A model generated the notes under the pieces. It was not told where the DNA came from and searched no databases. It saw nothing but the letters and a program-made list of their open reading frames with translations. Made by a program: the position numbers and the translations under genes. A stretch of 6,462 bases of DNA from Pedobacter sp. UBA2067 (lineage in GTDB: Bacteria > Bacteroidota > Bacteroidia > Sphingobacteriales > Sphingobacteriaceae), in NCBI GenBank assembly GCA_002333205.1, contig DDAD01000139.1:48293-54754 (forward strand), written 5' to 3'. This document shows positions 1-6,462 of this stretch, in pieces (position 1 is the first letter of the stretch; each line of letters starts with the position of its first letter).

Positions 1-2553
1 ATCTTTAAATATCGAAAGCTGATGATAGCCATAGATATCACCCAGCGTGCGGCCCTCTTGTAAACCACCTACCCAGACCACTTGTCCGGATGATGGATCG
101 TACACCTGTAGTCCACCCTGGCGATTGTTTTCATTTCCGTTGAAAGGTAGTTGAAGAATTTTGTTTTTAACGAAAGATGCATTTGCACCAGCGCTTACAT
201 TCCAGTCAGTGGAATTTAGAACATTTACATTCAGGGCAAATTCATAACCTTTGTTCTGGTAGGTTCCAAGATTGGTTCTCAAAGTAGAAAATCCGGTGTA
301 ACTTGGCAGGTCCAGGTTAGTTAACAAATCGCTGGTGCGTCTGTCGTAATAATCGAAAATAACGTTCACGCGATCTTTGAATAAGCCAAGGTCAACCCCA
401 ACGTCGGTGGTTTTACTTTTTTCCCATCTTAAATTGCTGTTGATCACACCGGTGTTCAGGAAGCCCGCGTTGCCGTTGTAATTTGAGGTTAAACCATATA
501 CCCCCTGTACTTCATACCGGCCGAGGCCCGCAACGTTTCCATTCTGACCGTAACTTACACGAGGTTTCAAGGTAGAGATGTATTTACTTACGCCGGAGTT
601 CTTGAAGAATTCTTCCTGGTGAATGTTCCAACCTGCAGAAAGGCCTGGAAAAAATCCGTTACGGTTCTCTGATGCCAGGCTTGATACCGCATCCATACGG
701 AAAACTGCAGTGAAGAGGTACCGCTGATCAAAATCATACGCAAGACGGCCTAACACGGAAGCGATCTTGTAGGCTGAACGGTCACTGTAGTTAGAACCTG
801 GTGCAAAGGTTGTAGAGGCATTTGCTGTAGGAATATCATCTGTAGGTGCATTCTGACCGTAAACCTGGGCATCGGAGCTTTTCACATGGAAGTACTCTCC
901 ACCACCCATCACATTAAGGTTGTGCTTGCCGAAAGACTTATTGTAATTTAAGATACCATTGAACTGGGTTTGAAAATCCCGTGTGGTTCTGTCAATTGCA
1001 TCCCTGCTGCTATTACCAATGGTATTGGTGAATACGTTCGCATAGGTCTGCGTAGATTTCTGAAAGCTGCGGCTTAAGCTTTCGAAAAGATAAGCATTTG
1101 CAGTTCCTTTGAAGTATAAGCCAGGAATGATATCCCATTTAACAGCACCATTTGCGACAATGCGGTTCACTTCGTTGCTGCGGTCTACACGACTTAACCA
1201 GTACAACGGATTACCATCGGTATTACCATTACCTGGATTGGGTTGCGTTTTGGCTTCATCTAACCAGGGGTTGAATGTTGGCCAGATGGCCATTGTACGG
1301 TAAAGCGTGTTTACTTCTGATCCGATAACCCCAAGTTGCGAGGAAGTAGATAAACTTACACCGCTACTTACTTCGATGTTCGGCTTTACTTTGTAGGAGC
1401 CATTGATGTCTCCGTTGAAGCGCTTGTATCCAGAGCCTACGATAACCCCTTGCTCATCGAAAGCATCGAATGATGCGAAGTATTTTCCTTTGTCGTTACC
1501 ACCCGTAGCACTTACATAGTGATCTTTCGTGTAAGTATTTCTAAAAACCAGATCTTCAATTTCGCCACCATGGTCTTTGAACATGATCTGACCACCATAT
1601 GGGTCGTCAAGGATGTCCCAACCAGCAGGCAGGGTTGTTTCACCAGGCACATAGCTTCTGATATCAAAGCTGGCAAGATCCGCACCGTTTGTTGAAAGAC
1701 CTAGTCCTCTCGATCCATTTACCTGTGCAAGGCTACGGCCCGCATTTAAATAACCCAGACGGGTGTAGTAGATATAATCTTTTGCTCCAAGGTAGTTGTA
1801 GCCTGCTCTGTTCTTGTTATATCCGCCGGTAAATTTGTATGAAATTTCCGAAGTTCCGTTTTTACCTGATTTGGTGGTGATTAGAATTACCCCATTGTTT
1901 GCACGCGCACCGTAAATTGCTGTTGCCGAGGCATCCTTTAGCAATTCGATGGATTCGACGTTTTCCGGCGCGACATCATTGAAGGCACGTATTACCCCAT
2001 CGACGATTACCAGAGGTGCACCCGGACTGTTGATGGACGCACCACCGCGCAAGAGGATTACTGGACTTGCACCCGGCTGCCCGGTCGCTGCAACGACCTG
2101 CAAACCCGAGACAGTACCCTGTAAAGCACTGCCGACGTTTGATCTCGGTGCATTTTCAAGAACCTCCGTATCCAGCTTGGCGATTGAACCGGTGATGTTT
2201 CTACGGCTTTGGGTACCGTAACCTACGACCACCACCTCATCGAGCTTTGCGGAAGCGGATTTTAGTTCAACATTCAGGGCTGTTTTTGTACCTACAGCCA
2301 CCTCCTGGGTTACATAGCCCACATAGGTGAACACCAAAACATCGGTGGGATTAGCATTGATGCTAAATTTTCCGTTTGCGTCTGTTTGGGTTCCTTGCCG
2401 GGAGCCCTTGATCATCACGCTCACACTCGGAATGCCTTGCCTGTCATCCGAGCCGGTAACTGTTCCTGTTACCCGTTTGTTTTGTGCGAAAATTGCGTTG
2501 GCCGACAATAAACACAGCAACAAAACAAGTGTTTTAAGATAAAACTGTTTCAT
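1..2553 (-). CDS. SusC/RagA-family TonB-linked outer membrane transporter (C-terminus cut off by window edge)
   Basis: This frame is open from an ATG at 2553 to position 1 (851 codons). Family members usually have about 1000-1100 residues, so the last part of the barrel lies outside. Residues 1-23 form a signal peptide (hydrophobic core LVLLLCLLSA, likely cut after IFA, before Gln24). A carboxypeptidase-regulatory-like beta-sandwich follows at about 27-105 (TDANGKFSI, YVGY). The TonB-box/plug junction LDEVVVVGYGTQ is at 104-115. The plug runs to about 231 and carries the SusC hallmark DASATAIYGARANNGVI at 207-222. The remainder is aromatic-rich beta-barrel sequence. By family knowledge it pairs with a SusD lipoprotein to import oligosaccharides or other large substrates through the outer membrane, powered by TonB-ExbBD. 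A susD gene would be expected just left of the window. The substrate cannot be read from the sequence. The gene is divergent from a GntR/FCD regulator, which probably controls it. Confidence 0.96.
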   Translation of the reverse strand, partial: MKQFYLKTLVLLLCLLSANAIFAQNKRVTGTVTGSDDRQGIPSVSVMIKGSRQGTQTDANGKFSINANPTDVLVFTYVGYVTQEVAVGTKTALNVELKSASAKLDEVVVVGYGTQSRRNITGSIAKLDTEVLENAPRSNVGSALQGTVSGLQVVAATGQPGASPVILLRGGASINSPGAPLVIVDGVIRAFNDVAPENVESIELLKDASATAIYGARANNGVILITTKSGKNGTSEISYKFTGGYNKNRAGYNYLGAKDYIYYTRLGYLNAGRSLAQVNGSRGLGLSTNGADLASFDIRSYVPGETTLPAGWDILDDPYGGQIMFKDHGGEIEDLVFRNTYTKDHYVSATGGNDKGKYFASFDAFDEQGVIVGSGYKRFNGDINGSYKVKPNIEVSSGVSLSTSSQLGVIGSEVNTLYRTMAIWPTFNPWLDEAKTQPNPGNGNTDGNPLYWLSRVDRSNEVNRIVANGAVKWDIIPGLYFKGTANAYLFESLSRSFQKSTQTYANVFTNTIGNSSRDAIDRTTRDFQTQFNGILNYNKSFGKHNLNVMGGGEYFHVKSSDAQVYGQNAPTDDIPTANASTTFAPGSNYSDRSAYKIASVLGRLAYDFDQRYLFTAVFRMDAVSSLASENRNGFFPGLSAGWNIHQEEFFKNSGVSKYISTLKPRVSYGQNGNVAGLGRYEVQGVYGLTSNYNGNAGFLNTGVINSNLRWEKSKTTDVGVDLGLFKDRVNVIFDYYDRRTSDLLTNLDLPSYTGFSTLRTNLGTYQNKGYEFALNVNVLNSTDWNVSAGANASFVKNKILQLPFNGNENNRQGGLQVYDPSSGQVVWVGGLQEGRTLGDIYGYHQLSIFKD

Positions 2554-2571
2554 ATTATTTATATTGGTTAG

Positions 2572-2590
2572 TATTATGTATTACATAATA
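2572..2590. promoter_or_regulatory. Perfect 19-bp palindrome, candidate operator for the neighbouring GntR/FCD regulator
   Basis: TATTATGTA and TACATAATA form two perfect 9-base arms around a single T. The centre reads GTATTAC, which fits the GTa.tAC core of the published FadR-subfamily operator pattern (t.GTa.tAC.a); the outer t and a of that pattern are not matched. It lies 19-37 nt upstream of the SusC start, in the only intergenic region shared with the regulator. The symmetry is seen directly. Its role as the binding site of the divergent regulator is inferred. AT-rich DNA makes short palindromes common, but perfect 9-base arms are less easily explained by chance. Confidence 0.55.
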
Positions 2591-2595
2591 ATTCT

Positions 2596-2625
2596 AAATT
2601 GATATAAATAATTTATTAATGCAAA
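2596..2625 (-). promoter_or_regulatory. Tentative Bacteroidota-type promoter for the SusC gene
   Basis: On the minus strand a TTTG (2622-2625) is followed after 17 nt by TATCAATTT (2596-2604). This only loosely resembles the Bacteroidota -33 TTTG / -7 TAnnTTTG promoter, because the TTT is two bases too far from the TA. If real, transcription would start at or next to the palindrome at 2572-2590, so a bound repressor there would block initiation. The match is weak and the AT-rich context offers alternatives. Confidence 0.22.
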
Positions 2626-2708
2626 TGATTTTTACAGCATTCATGATTTGGTAGCCAGATTTTTAAGCTAAATGCATTATTTTAGCACTTTTTAGAAGAA
2701 TAAAATCA

Positions 2709-2717
2709 TACATAATA
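2709..2717. promoter_or_regulatory. Second copy of the palindrome half-site at the regulator start codon
   Basis: TACATAATA here is identical to the right arm of the palindrome at 2572-2590, and its last base is the A of the regulator's ATG. The left arm is poorly kept (about 4 of 9 positions), so it is a half-site at best. It could allow autoregulation by binding over the translation start region, but a chance match in AT-rich DNA is possible. Confidence 0.25.
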
Positions 2718-3421
2718 TGGACGACCAACCAGGTGAAACCTTTTCGCAGCTTGACACAAGCTCTTTGGTTGATAAAGTTGAGACACAATTGGTACAGCTT
2801 CTGGTAGATCGGAAGCTTAAAGTAGGCGACAGCATTCCGCCAGAAATAGAGTTATCGAAAGCATTAGGCGTTAGCCGTACGGTAACACGCGAAGCATTAC
2901 TCCGATTGAGGATGATGGGCTTAATAGAGACGAAAAAGAAGAAAGGATCGGTAATTACCAGTCCAGATATCTTTGAGATCATGAGCAAGAGCATGAACCC
3001 GCATATCCTGGATCAAAATACGCTCAAGGAGATATTTGAGCTTAGACTTGTGCTGGAAATTGGAATGGCTGACCTGCTTTTTCTGCGGATTACACCGAAA
3101 GACATAGAGGAGCTTAAAGCGATTGTAGAAAATGAACCAGACACCGCAAAGGATCACATTTTCAATATTGATCATGAGATTATTTTCCACGGAAAACTAT
3201 ACGAGATCGCCGGAAATGAGACCTTAAAAAAATTCCAACGAATGCTACTTCCGGTGTTTGATTATGTACACAATAGTGGTTTGCTGAAGAAACAAGTATC
3301 AATTAACCGGTTTGTTTCGCATAAAGGACTCGTAGACATATTGGAAAATGGCTCACCAGAGCTCTTCAGAAACGGTATGAGAAACCATTTGGAAAACCAC
3401 TTTACCCGCCTGTTTTCCTGA
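2717..3421 (+). CDS. GntR-family transcriptional regulator, FadR/FCD subfamily
   Basis: This 234-residue protein has the usual length for the family. A winged helix-turn-helix covers about residues 17-83 (IPPEIELSKALGVSRTVTREAL, then the wing ETKKKKGSVI). An all-helical FCD ligand domain covers about 103-232 (EIFELRLVLEIGMADL, FHGKLYEIAGN). Candidate metal or ligand residues are His158, His202 and His224. The position four before His158, often Asp in FCD proteins, is Glu154, with Asp152 nearby. FCD regulators typically act as dimers that leave DNA when they bind small carboxylates such as lactate, gluconate or uronate-derived acids. The effector here is unknown. The start is the only sensible one, since an in-frame TAG lies 24 nt upstream. 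There is no clear ribosome-binding site, as is usual in Bacteroidota. The gene is divergent from the SusC gene and 33 nt upstream of the ZIP remnant, with which it may be co-transcribed. Confidence 0.93.
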   Translation: MDDQPGETFSQLDTSSLVDKVETQLVQLLVDRKLKVGDSIPPEIELSKALGVSRTVTREALLRLRMMGLIETKKKKGSVITSPDIFEIMSKSMNPHILDQNTLKEIFELRLVLEIGMADLLFLRITPKDIEELKAIVENEPDTAKDHIFNIDHEIIFHGKLYEIAGNETLKKFQRMLLPVFDYVHNSGLLKKQVSINRFVSHKGLVDILENGSPELFRNGMRNHLENHFTRLFS

Positions 3422-3454
3422 TAACAAAAGCGATCAACAGGCTGTTATAAGAAA

Positions 3455-4002
3455 ATGGAAAAATGGCTTGTTGCAGGTTCTTGGGGATTGGTTTCGGGTT
3501 TAGCTCTGGTACTAGGTTCCCTGATCGGATTTTATGTAAAGATTTCTCAGCGAACCGTGGCCATTATTATGGGCTTTGGTGCTGGTGTATTAATGTCGGC
3601 TTTATGGATGGCATTCCTGAAGCAATTGCAATTGGTATCAGCATGATTCAGGGCGGAGCAGTAAGCATTGCAACAGTGGCAGCAATATTCATTTCTAACA
3701 TACCAGAAGGACTATCGAGCTCCGCGGGTATGAAGAACGCTGGCAGGTCCAAACTTTTCATTTTCGGCATCTGGACTGCTATTGCCATACTAACCAGTAT
3801 AGCAGCGGTTTTAGGCTATACGGTCTTTGCCGACTTATCTCCTGCTGTTAACGCAGCCACCATTGCGGTAGCCGCAGGTGCTATACTCACAATGCTTGCC
3901 GATACAATGATTCCGGAGGCATTTGAAAAAGGACATAATCTCATCGGGATGGTGACAGTAGTTGGTTTTCTATGTGCCTTTATGCTGTCTAAAATGGCGT
4001 AA
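3455..4002 (+). pseudogene. ZIP-family metal transporter remnant with internal deletion and frameshift
   Basis: Two frames together match a GufA/ZIP-type divalent-metal (zinc) transporter. From 3455, frame one encodes about 50 residues (MEKWLVAGSWGLVSGLALVL, ending GFGAGVLMSAL): membrane segments one and two. It then runs into unrelated codons and stops at 3646. From about 3604, a second frame encodes the rest to the stop at 4002: DGIPEAIAIGIS, then SNIPEGLSSSAGM, DTMIPEAFEKGH and a final membrane helix. The PE-containing motifs correspond to the metal-binding helices of ZIP proteins. Intact relatives, as I recall them, have roughly 250-270 residues with about 75-85 between SAL and DGIPE. Here those are absent, leaving about 181, so this is a deletion and not a simple one-base slip. 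A functional transporter is unlikely. A shortened protein from the ATG at 3604 is conceivable, but it would lack the first helices and has no evident ribosome-binding site. Confidence 0.85.
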
Positions 4003-4015
4003 GGATTCCTAAGGT

Positions 4016-4066
4016 TTATATAAAAAGAAAAGCTCCTTGATTGGAGGAGCTTTTCTTTTTATATAA
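4016..4066. terminator. Bidirectional intrinsic terminator between convergent genes
   Basis: A perfect inverted repeat has 22-nt arms (4016-4037 and 4045-4066) and a 7-nt loop. The stem has a GC-containing core (AGCTCC / GGAGCT) flanked by an A-run on the left and a T-run on the right. It therefore gives a hairpin followed by U-rich RNA when read from either strand. It starts 13 nt after the ZIP stop and ends 26 nt from the GGT stop, so it suits termination of both converging transcripts. Confidence 0.9.
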
Positions 4067-4092
4067 TACGAGTTAATAAATACCTTCTGGTC

Positions 4093-5823
4093 TTAAAATC
4101 CTAAAGCTTTATCGTCACCACGCGGATCTGCACCGCCCTGGTAACCAGATTTGATTTTAAGAATGGCATCGACACGACCAATCGGACCGCGAGGTGTCAT
4201 TTTGTATCCCTTTGCTTTAAGCTTCTCTAAAGTAAGACTATCGATCGCCTCTGCTTCAAAGGCCACCTCATCAGGTAACCACTGGTGGTGGAACTTTTTG
4301 GCGTCAACAGCAGCCTGCATATCCTTGTCGAACTCGACAACATTAAGGATGGTTTGGAATACAGAAGTGATAATGGTAGAGCCACCAGGCGTACCAACCA
4401 CCATATACAATTTACCCTCTTTCTCAAGGATCGTTGGTGTCATGGAACTTAGCATCCGTTTGTTGGGTGCAATAGAATTGGCTTCACCGCCCACTAATCC
4501 ATACATATTAGGAGAGCCGGGCTTTACGGAGAAGTCGTCCATTTCATTGTTCAAGAGAAAGCCAGCACCTTTAACCACGACCACTGCACCGTACGAGCCG
4601 TTTAATGTTGTGGTGCTGGACACTGCGTTACCTTCTGCATCAACAATAGAGAAGTGGGTTGTTTCTTCATGTTCTGCCGGGGTGATTGTTCCTGCAGCTA
4701 CCGCACTGCTTGGCGTTGCCTTATCCCAGCTGAAATCAGCCATACGCTGTTTTACATAGGTATCAGACATCAACGCTTTAGCAGGAACTTTGTAAAAATC
4801 CGGGTCACCAAGATGCGCAGCACGGTCTGCATATACCCTGCGCTCTGCTTCAACCATCACCTGTATGGTCGAGTCCTTGTTAAATCCCCAGCGTTTTAAA
4901 GCGTACGGTTCTACCGACTTCAGCAGCTGAATTAGCGCAATTCCACCGCTCGAGGGAGGCGGCATGGTAATGATTTTGAAGTTTTTGTAAGTGCCGGTAA
5001 TCGCGTCACGCCATACCGCATGATAGTTTTTAAGATCTTCTTTGGAGATAATACCACCATCGCGGTTCATCTGTGCAACTATTGCATCAGCAACCGGACC
5101 TTCATAGAAACCAGCGCGGCCTTTATCACGGATCTGCTCCATGGTAAACGCGAGTTCCGGTTGGATCAGTAAATCACCTTCGTTCCAGGTATCTTTAATA
5201 AGCGCTGTACCCATTGGGTTAAGCTGCTTCAGACGTTCTTGTAAGCCATTTAACTCCCTGGCCTGTCTTGCAGAGATCTTAAATCCGTTTTTTGCAAGCT
5301 GCACCGAAGGCTCAACAAGCTCCGCCCATTTCAGCTTACCATATTTCTGATGTGCTTCAACCATTCCGGCTACAGAACCTGGTACACCGGCTGCAAGACT
5401 ACCGTAGAGGCTTTTCTCTACAATTGCATTACCTGCATTGTCAAGATACATGTCGCGGCTGGCTTGAGAAGCGGCTTTCTCGCGGTAATCCAGCGTGCTG
5501 GTCTCACCTGTAGCACTACGATAGACCATAAATCCACCGCCGCCAATATTTCCTGCATTGGGGTAAACCACTGCCAGTGCAAACTGCACCGCCACCGTTG
5601 CATCTACGGCATTACCACCCTTTTTCAGCACATCCAGTCCAACCTGTGATGCATATTCACTTGCTGTAACCACCATCCCCTTCGGGGCTTCAACATTTTT
5701 ACGGGTTTCTGTTTTAGTACTTAGTCCCGACTTCTGGCTTGAACAACCAGTCTGTAATACCGTGGGAAGAAGCATGGCGGTAACCGCCCATACAACTACC
5801 CTAAATCTTGTAACTTTCTGCAT
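4093..5823 (-). CDS. ggt: Gamma-glutamyltranspeptidase (glutathione hydrolase), lipoprotein
   Basis: This 576-residue protein is an N-terminal nucleophile hydrolase that cleaves or transfers the gamma-glutamyl group of glutathione and related compounds outside the cytoplasm. Residues 1-26 form a lipoprotein signal (RFR, hydrophobic stretch, lipobox LQTGC), so Cys27 is the likely lipidated residue. The precursor should self-cleave before Thr388 (EE/TTHFSIVD), giving a large chain of about 28-387 and a small chain of 388-576. Recognised conserved elements are Arg114 in LDYREKAA, TTTLN (404-408), NNEMDDF with Asp430, SSM (459-461), the TPGGS loop (478-482) and FHHQWLPDE (511-519). The lid-loop region (about 434-455) is present, as in E. 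coli GGT. All main catalytic residues are intact. The start overlaps the end of the upstream acyl-CoA synthetase by 23 nt. A GAGG lies 12 nt before the ATG, rather far for a ribosome-binding site, so coupled translation is plausible. Transcription should end at the 4016-4066 hairpin. Confidence 0.96.
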   Translation of the reverse strand: MQKVTRFRVVVWAVTAMLLPTVLQTGCSSQKSGLSTKTETRKNVEAPKGMVVTASEYASQVGLDVLKKGGNAVDATVAVQFALAVVYPNAGNIGGGGFMVYRSATGETSTLDYREKAASQASRDMYLDNAGNAIVEKSLYGSLAAGVPGSVAGMVEAHQKYGKLKWAELVEPSVQLAKNGFKISARQARELNGLQERLKQLNPMGTALIKDTWNEGDLLIQPELAFTMEQIRDKGRAGFYEGPVADAIVAQMNRDGGIISKEDLKNYHAVWRDAITGTYKNFKIITMPPPSSGGIALIQLLKSVEPYALKRWGFNKDSTIQVMVEAERRVYADRAAHLGDPDFYKVPAKALMSDTYVKQRMADFSWDKATPSSAVAAGTITPAEHEETTHFSIVDAEGNAVSSTTTLNGSYGAVVVVKGAGFLLNNEMDDFSVKPGSPNMYGLVGGEANSIAPNKRMLSSMTPTILEKEGKLYMVVGTPGGSTIITSVFQTILNVVEFDKDMQAAVDAKKFHHQWLPDEVAFEAEAIDSLTLEKLKAKGYKMTPRGPIGRVDAILKIKSGYQGGADPRGDDKALGF

Positions 5824-6462
5824 TTCTATATAATTCCTCTATTGCATCCTTGTTTTTTTCCAGGATGACTTTTCGCTTTAAGCTTAATTTAGGTGTAAGC
5901 TCAGCACCTTCAATGGTCCATTCTTTAACAAGCAGATGAAAACGCTTTACCTGCTCCCACTTACCAAAGTCTTTACAGGCATCCTGCACAATCTGCTGAA
6001 ACTTTTCCAACACCTGCGGCTCTTGGATGATCTGCTGATTACTTTCGTAGGTGATGCCTTTTTCGGCTGCCCAATTCTTAAGTGCCGTAAAGTTAGGAAC
6101 AATTAGCGCAGCAGGAAATTTCCTGTTCTCACCTAACACCATCACCTGCTCTACCAGCAATGCTTCTTTAAACTTGTTTTCCAATATTTGCGGCGCAACA
6201 TACTTGCCCCCCGCAGTTTTAAATATCTCTTTCTTTCTATCGGTAATCTTCAGAAACTTCTTATCTACCAGTTCACCGATGTCTCCGGTATGAAACCAAC
6301 CATCGGCATCAATCGTCTCTGCAGTTAAATCAGGACGATTGTAGTAGCCCTTCATTACATTGTGTCCGCGTGTAAGCACCTCGCCATCTTCGGCTATTTT
6401 TACCTCGACCCCATCAATTGCCGGACCTACACTACCAAACATGGTATGATCAAAATGGTTTA
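5801..6462 (-). CDS. Long-chain fatty acid-CoA ligase (AMP-forming), C-terminal part
   Basis: The frame is open from the right edge (6462) to the TAG at 5801, about 220 codons, so the N-terminal part lies outside. An ATG at 6442 is internal: in-frame codons continue upstream (NHFDHT before MFGSVG), and the domain would be incomplete if translation began there. Visible ANL-superfamily motifs are FGSVGPAIDGVEVKIAEDGE, VMKGYYNRPD, DGWFHTGDIG (containing the ribose-binding Asp), KITDRKKEIFKTAGGKYVAP (the hinge and start of the mobile C-terminal domain) and ELTPKLSLKRKVILE near the end (the region of the catalytic Lys). The enzyme activates fatty acids with ATP to acyl-adenylates and then forms acyl-CoA, in the cytoplasm or at the inner membrane. 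The sequence resembles the roughly 600-residue FadD15/FACL-like group. It overlaps ggt by 23 nt and is probably co-transcribed with it. Confidence 0.93.
   Translation of the reverse strand, partial: NHFDHTMFGSVGPAIDGVEVKIAEDGEVLTRGHNVMKGYYNRPDLTAETIDADGWFHTGDIGELVDKKFLKITDRKKEIFKTAGGKYVAPQILENKFKEALLVEQVMVLGENRKFPAALIVPNFTALKNWAAEKGITYESNQQIIQEPQVLEKFQQIVQDACKDFGKWEQVKRFHLLVKEWTIEGAELTPKLSLKRKVILEKNKDAIEELYRNAESYKI

Noticed and set aside
1949..2542. Plus-strand open frames at 1949-2221 and 2327-2542 (and 1109-1303)
   Set aside because: They lie antisense to the well-supported SusC frame, encode no recognisable domain, and are best explained as shadows of its codon pattern.
2667..2686. Inverted repeat GCTAAA / TTTAGC and the small AATGCATT palindrome within it, upstream of the regulator
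   Set aside because: The 6-base arms around an 8-base spacer in AT-rich DNA are easily expected by chance, and they do not match the regulator's expected core.
2692..3190. Minus-strand open frames opposite the GntR regulator
   Set aside because: The plus-strand frame has a complete wHTH and FCD domain, and the antisense translations show no family features.
3590..3650. Programmed ribosomal frameshift to join the two ZIP frames
   Set aside because: There is no convincing slippery heptamer with a downstream structure. A frameshift would also not restore the roughly 75-85 missing residues between the two conserved parts.
4151..5649. Plus-strand open frames within ggt (4151-4759, 4654-4899, 5141-5350, 5292-5513, 5350-5649)
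   Set aside because: All are antisense to the intact ggt gene, with no domain or start-site support. The 202-codon one is long but mirrors conserved GGT codons.
6051..6293. Plus-strand open frame antisense to the acyl-CoA synthetase
   Set aside because: It overlaps conserved ANL motifs on the other strand and has no recognisable content.
6440..6442. ATG at 6442 as the start of the acyl-CoA synthetase
   Set aside because: The frame continues upstream to the window edge with family-like residues, and a protein starting here would lack the adenylate-forming core.

Overview
The window reads as chromosomal DNA of a Bacteroidota bacterium, most likely Sphingobacteriaceae (Pedobacter- or Mucilaginibacter-like). 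The basis is a SusC/RagA-type TonB-linked outer membrane protein, AT-rich leaders without clear Shine-Dalgarno sequences, and protein wording that resembles that family. The genus is an inference from recalled family resemblance; no search was run.

Layout. Positions 1-2553 (minus strand) hold the first 851 codons of a SusC-like nutrient importer, whose C-terminus lies beyond the left edge. A 163-bp AT-rich divergent intergenic region follows, with a perfect 19-bp palindrome. Positions 2717-3421 (plus) encode a GntR-family regulator with an FCD ligand domain. Positions 3455-4002 (plus) hold the remains of a ZIP-family metal transporter. Its N- and C-terminal parts are both recognisable, but they lie in different frames and the segment between them is missing. 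A strong hairpin at 4016-4066 separates the rightward genes from two leftward genes: a lipoprotein gamma-glutamyltranspeptidase (4093-5823) and the C-terminal part of a long-chain acyl-CoA synthetase (5801-6462), which runs off the right edge. These two overlap by 23 nt and are probably co-transcribed.

How the genes may work together. The regulator and the SusC gene are divergent and share a short control region whose palindrome has a core matching the FadR-subfamily operator pattern. The simplest reading is that the GntR/FCD protein controls the importer, and perhaps itself, in response to a small carboxylate or sugar acid. The acyl-CoA synthetase and GGT have no obvious shared pathway; their link is positional.

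I found no RNA gene, CRISPR array, insertion sequence or undescribed multi-gene system. The observations most worth following are the ZIP deletion junction and the palindrome in the divergent promoter region.
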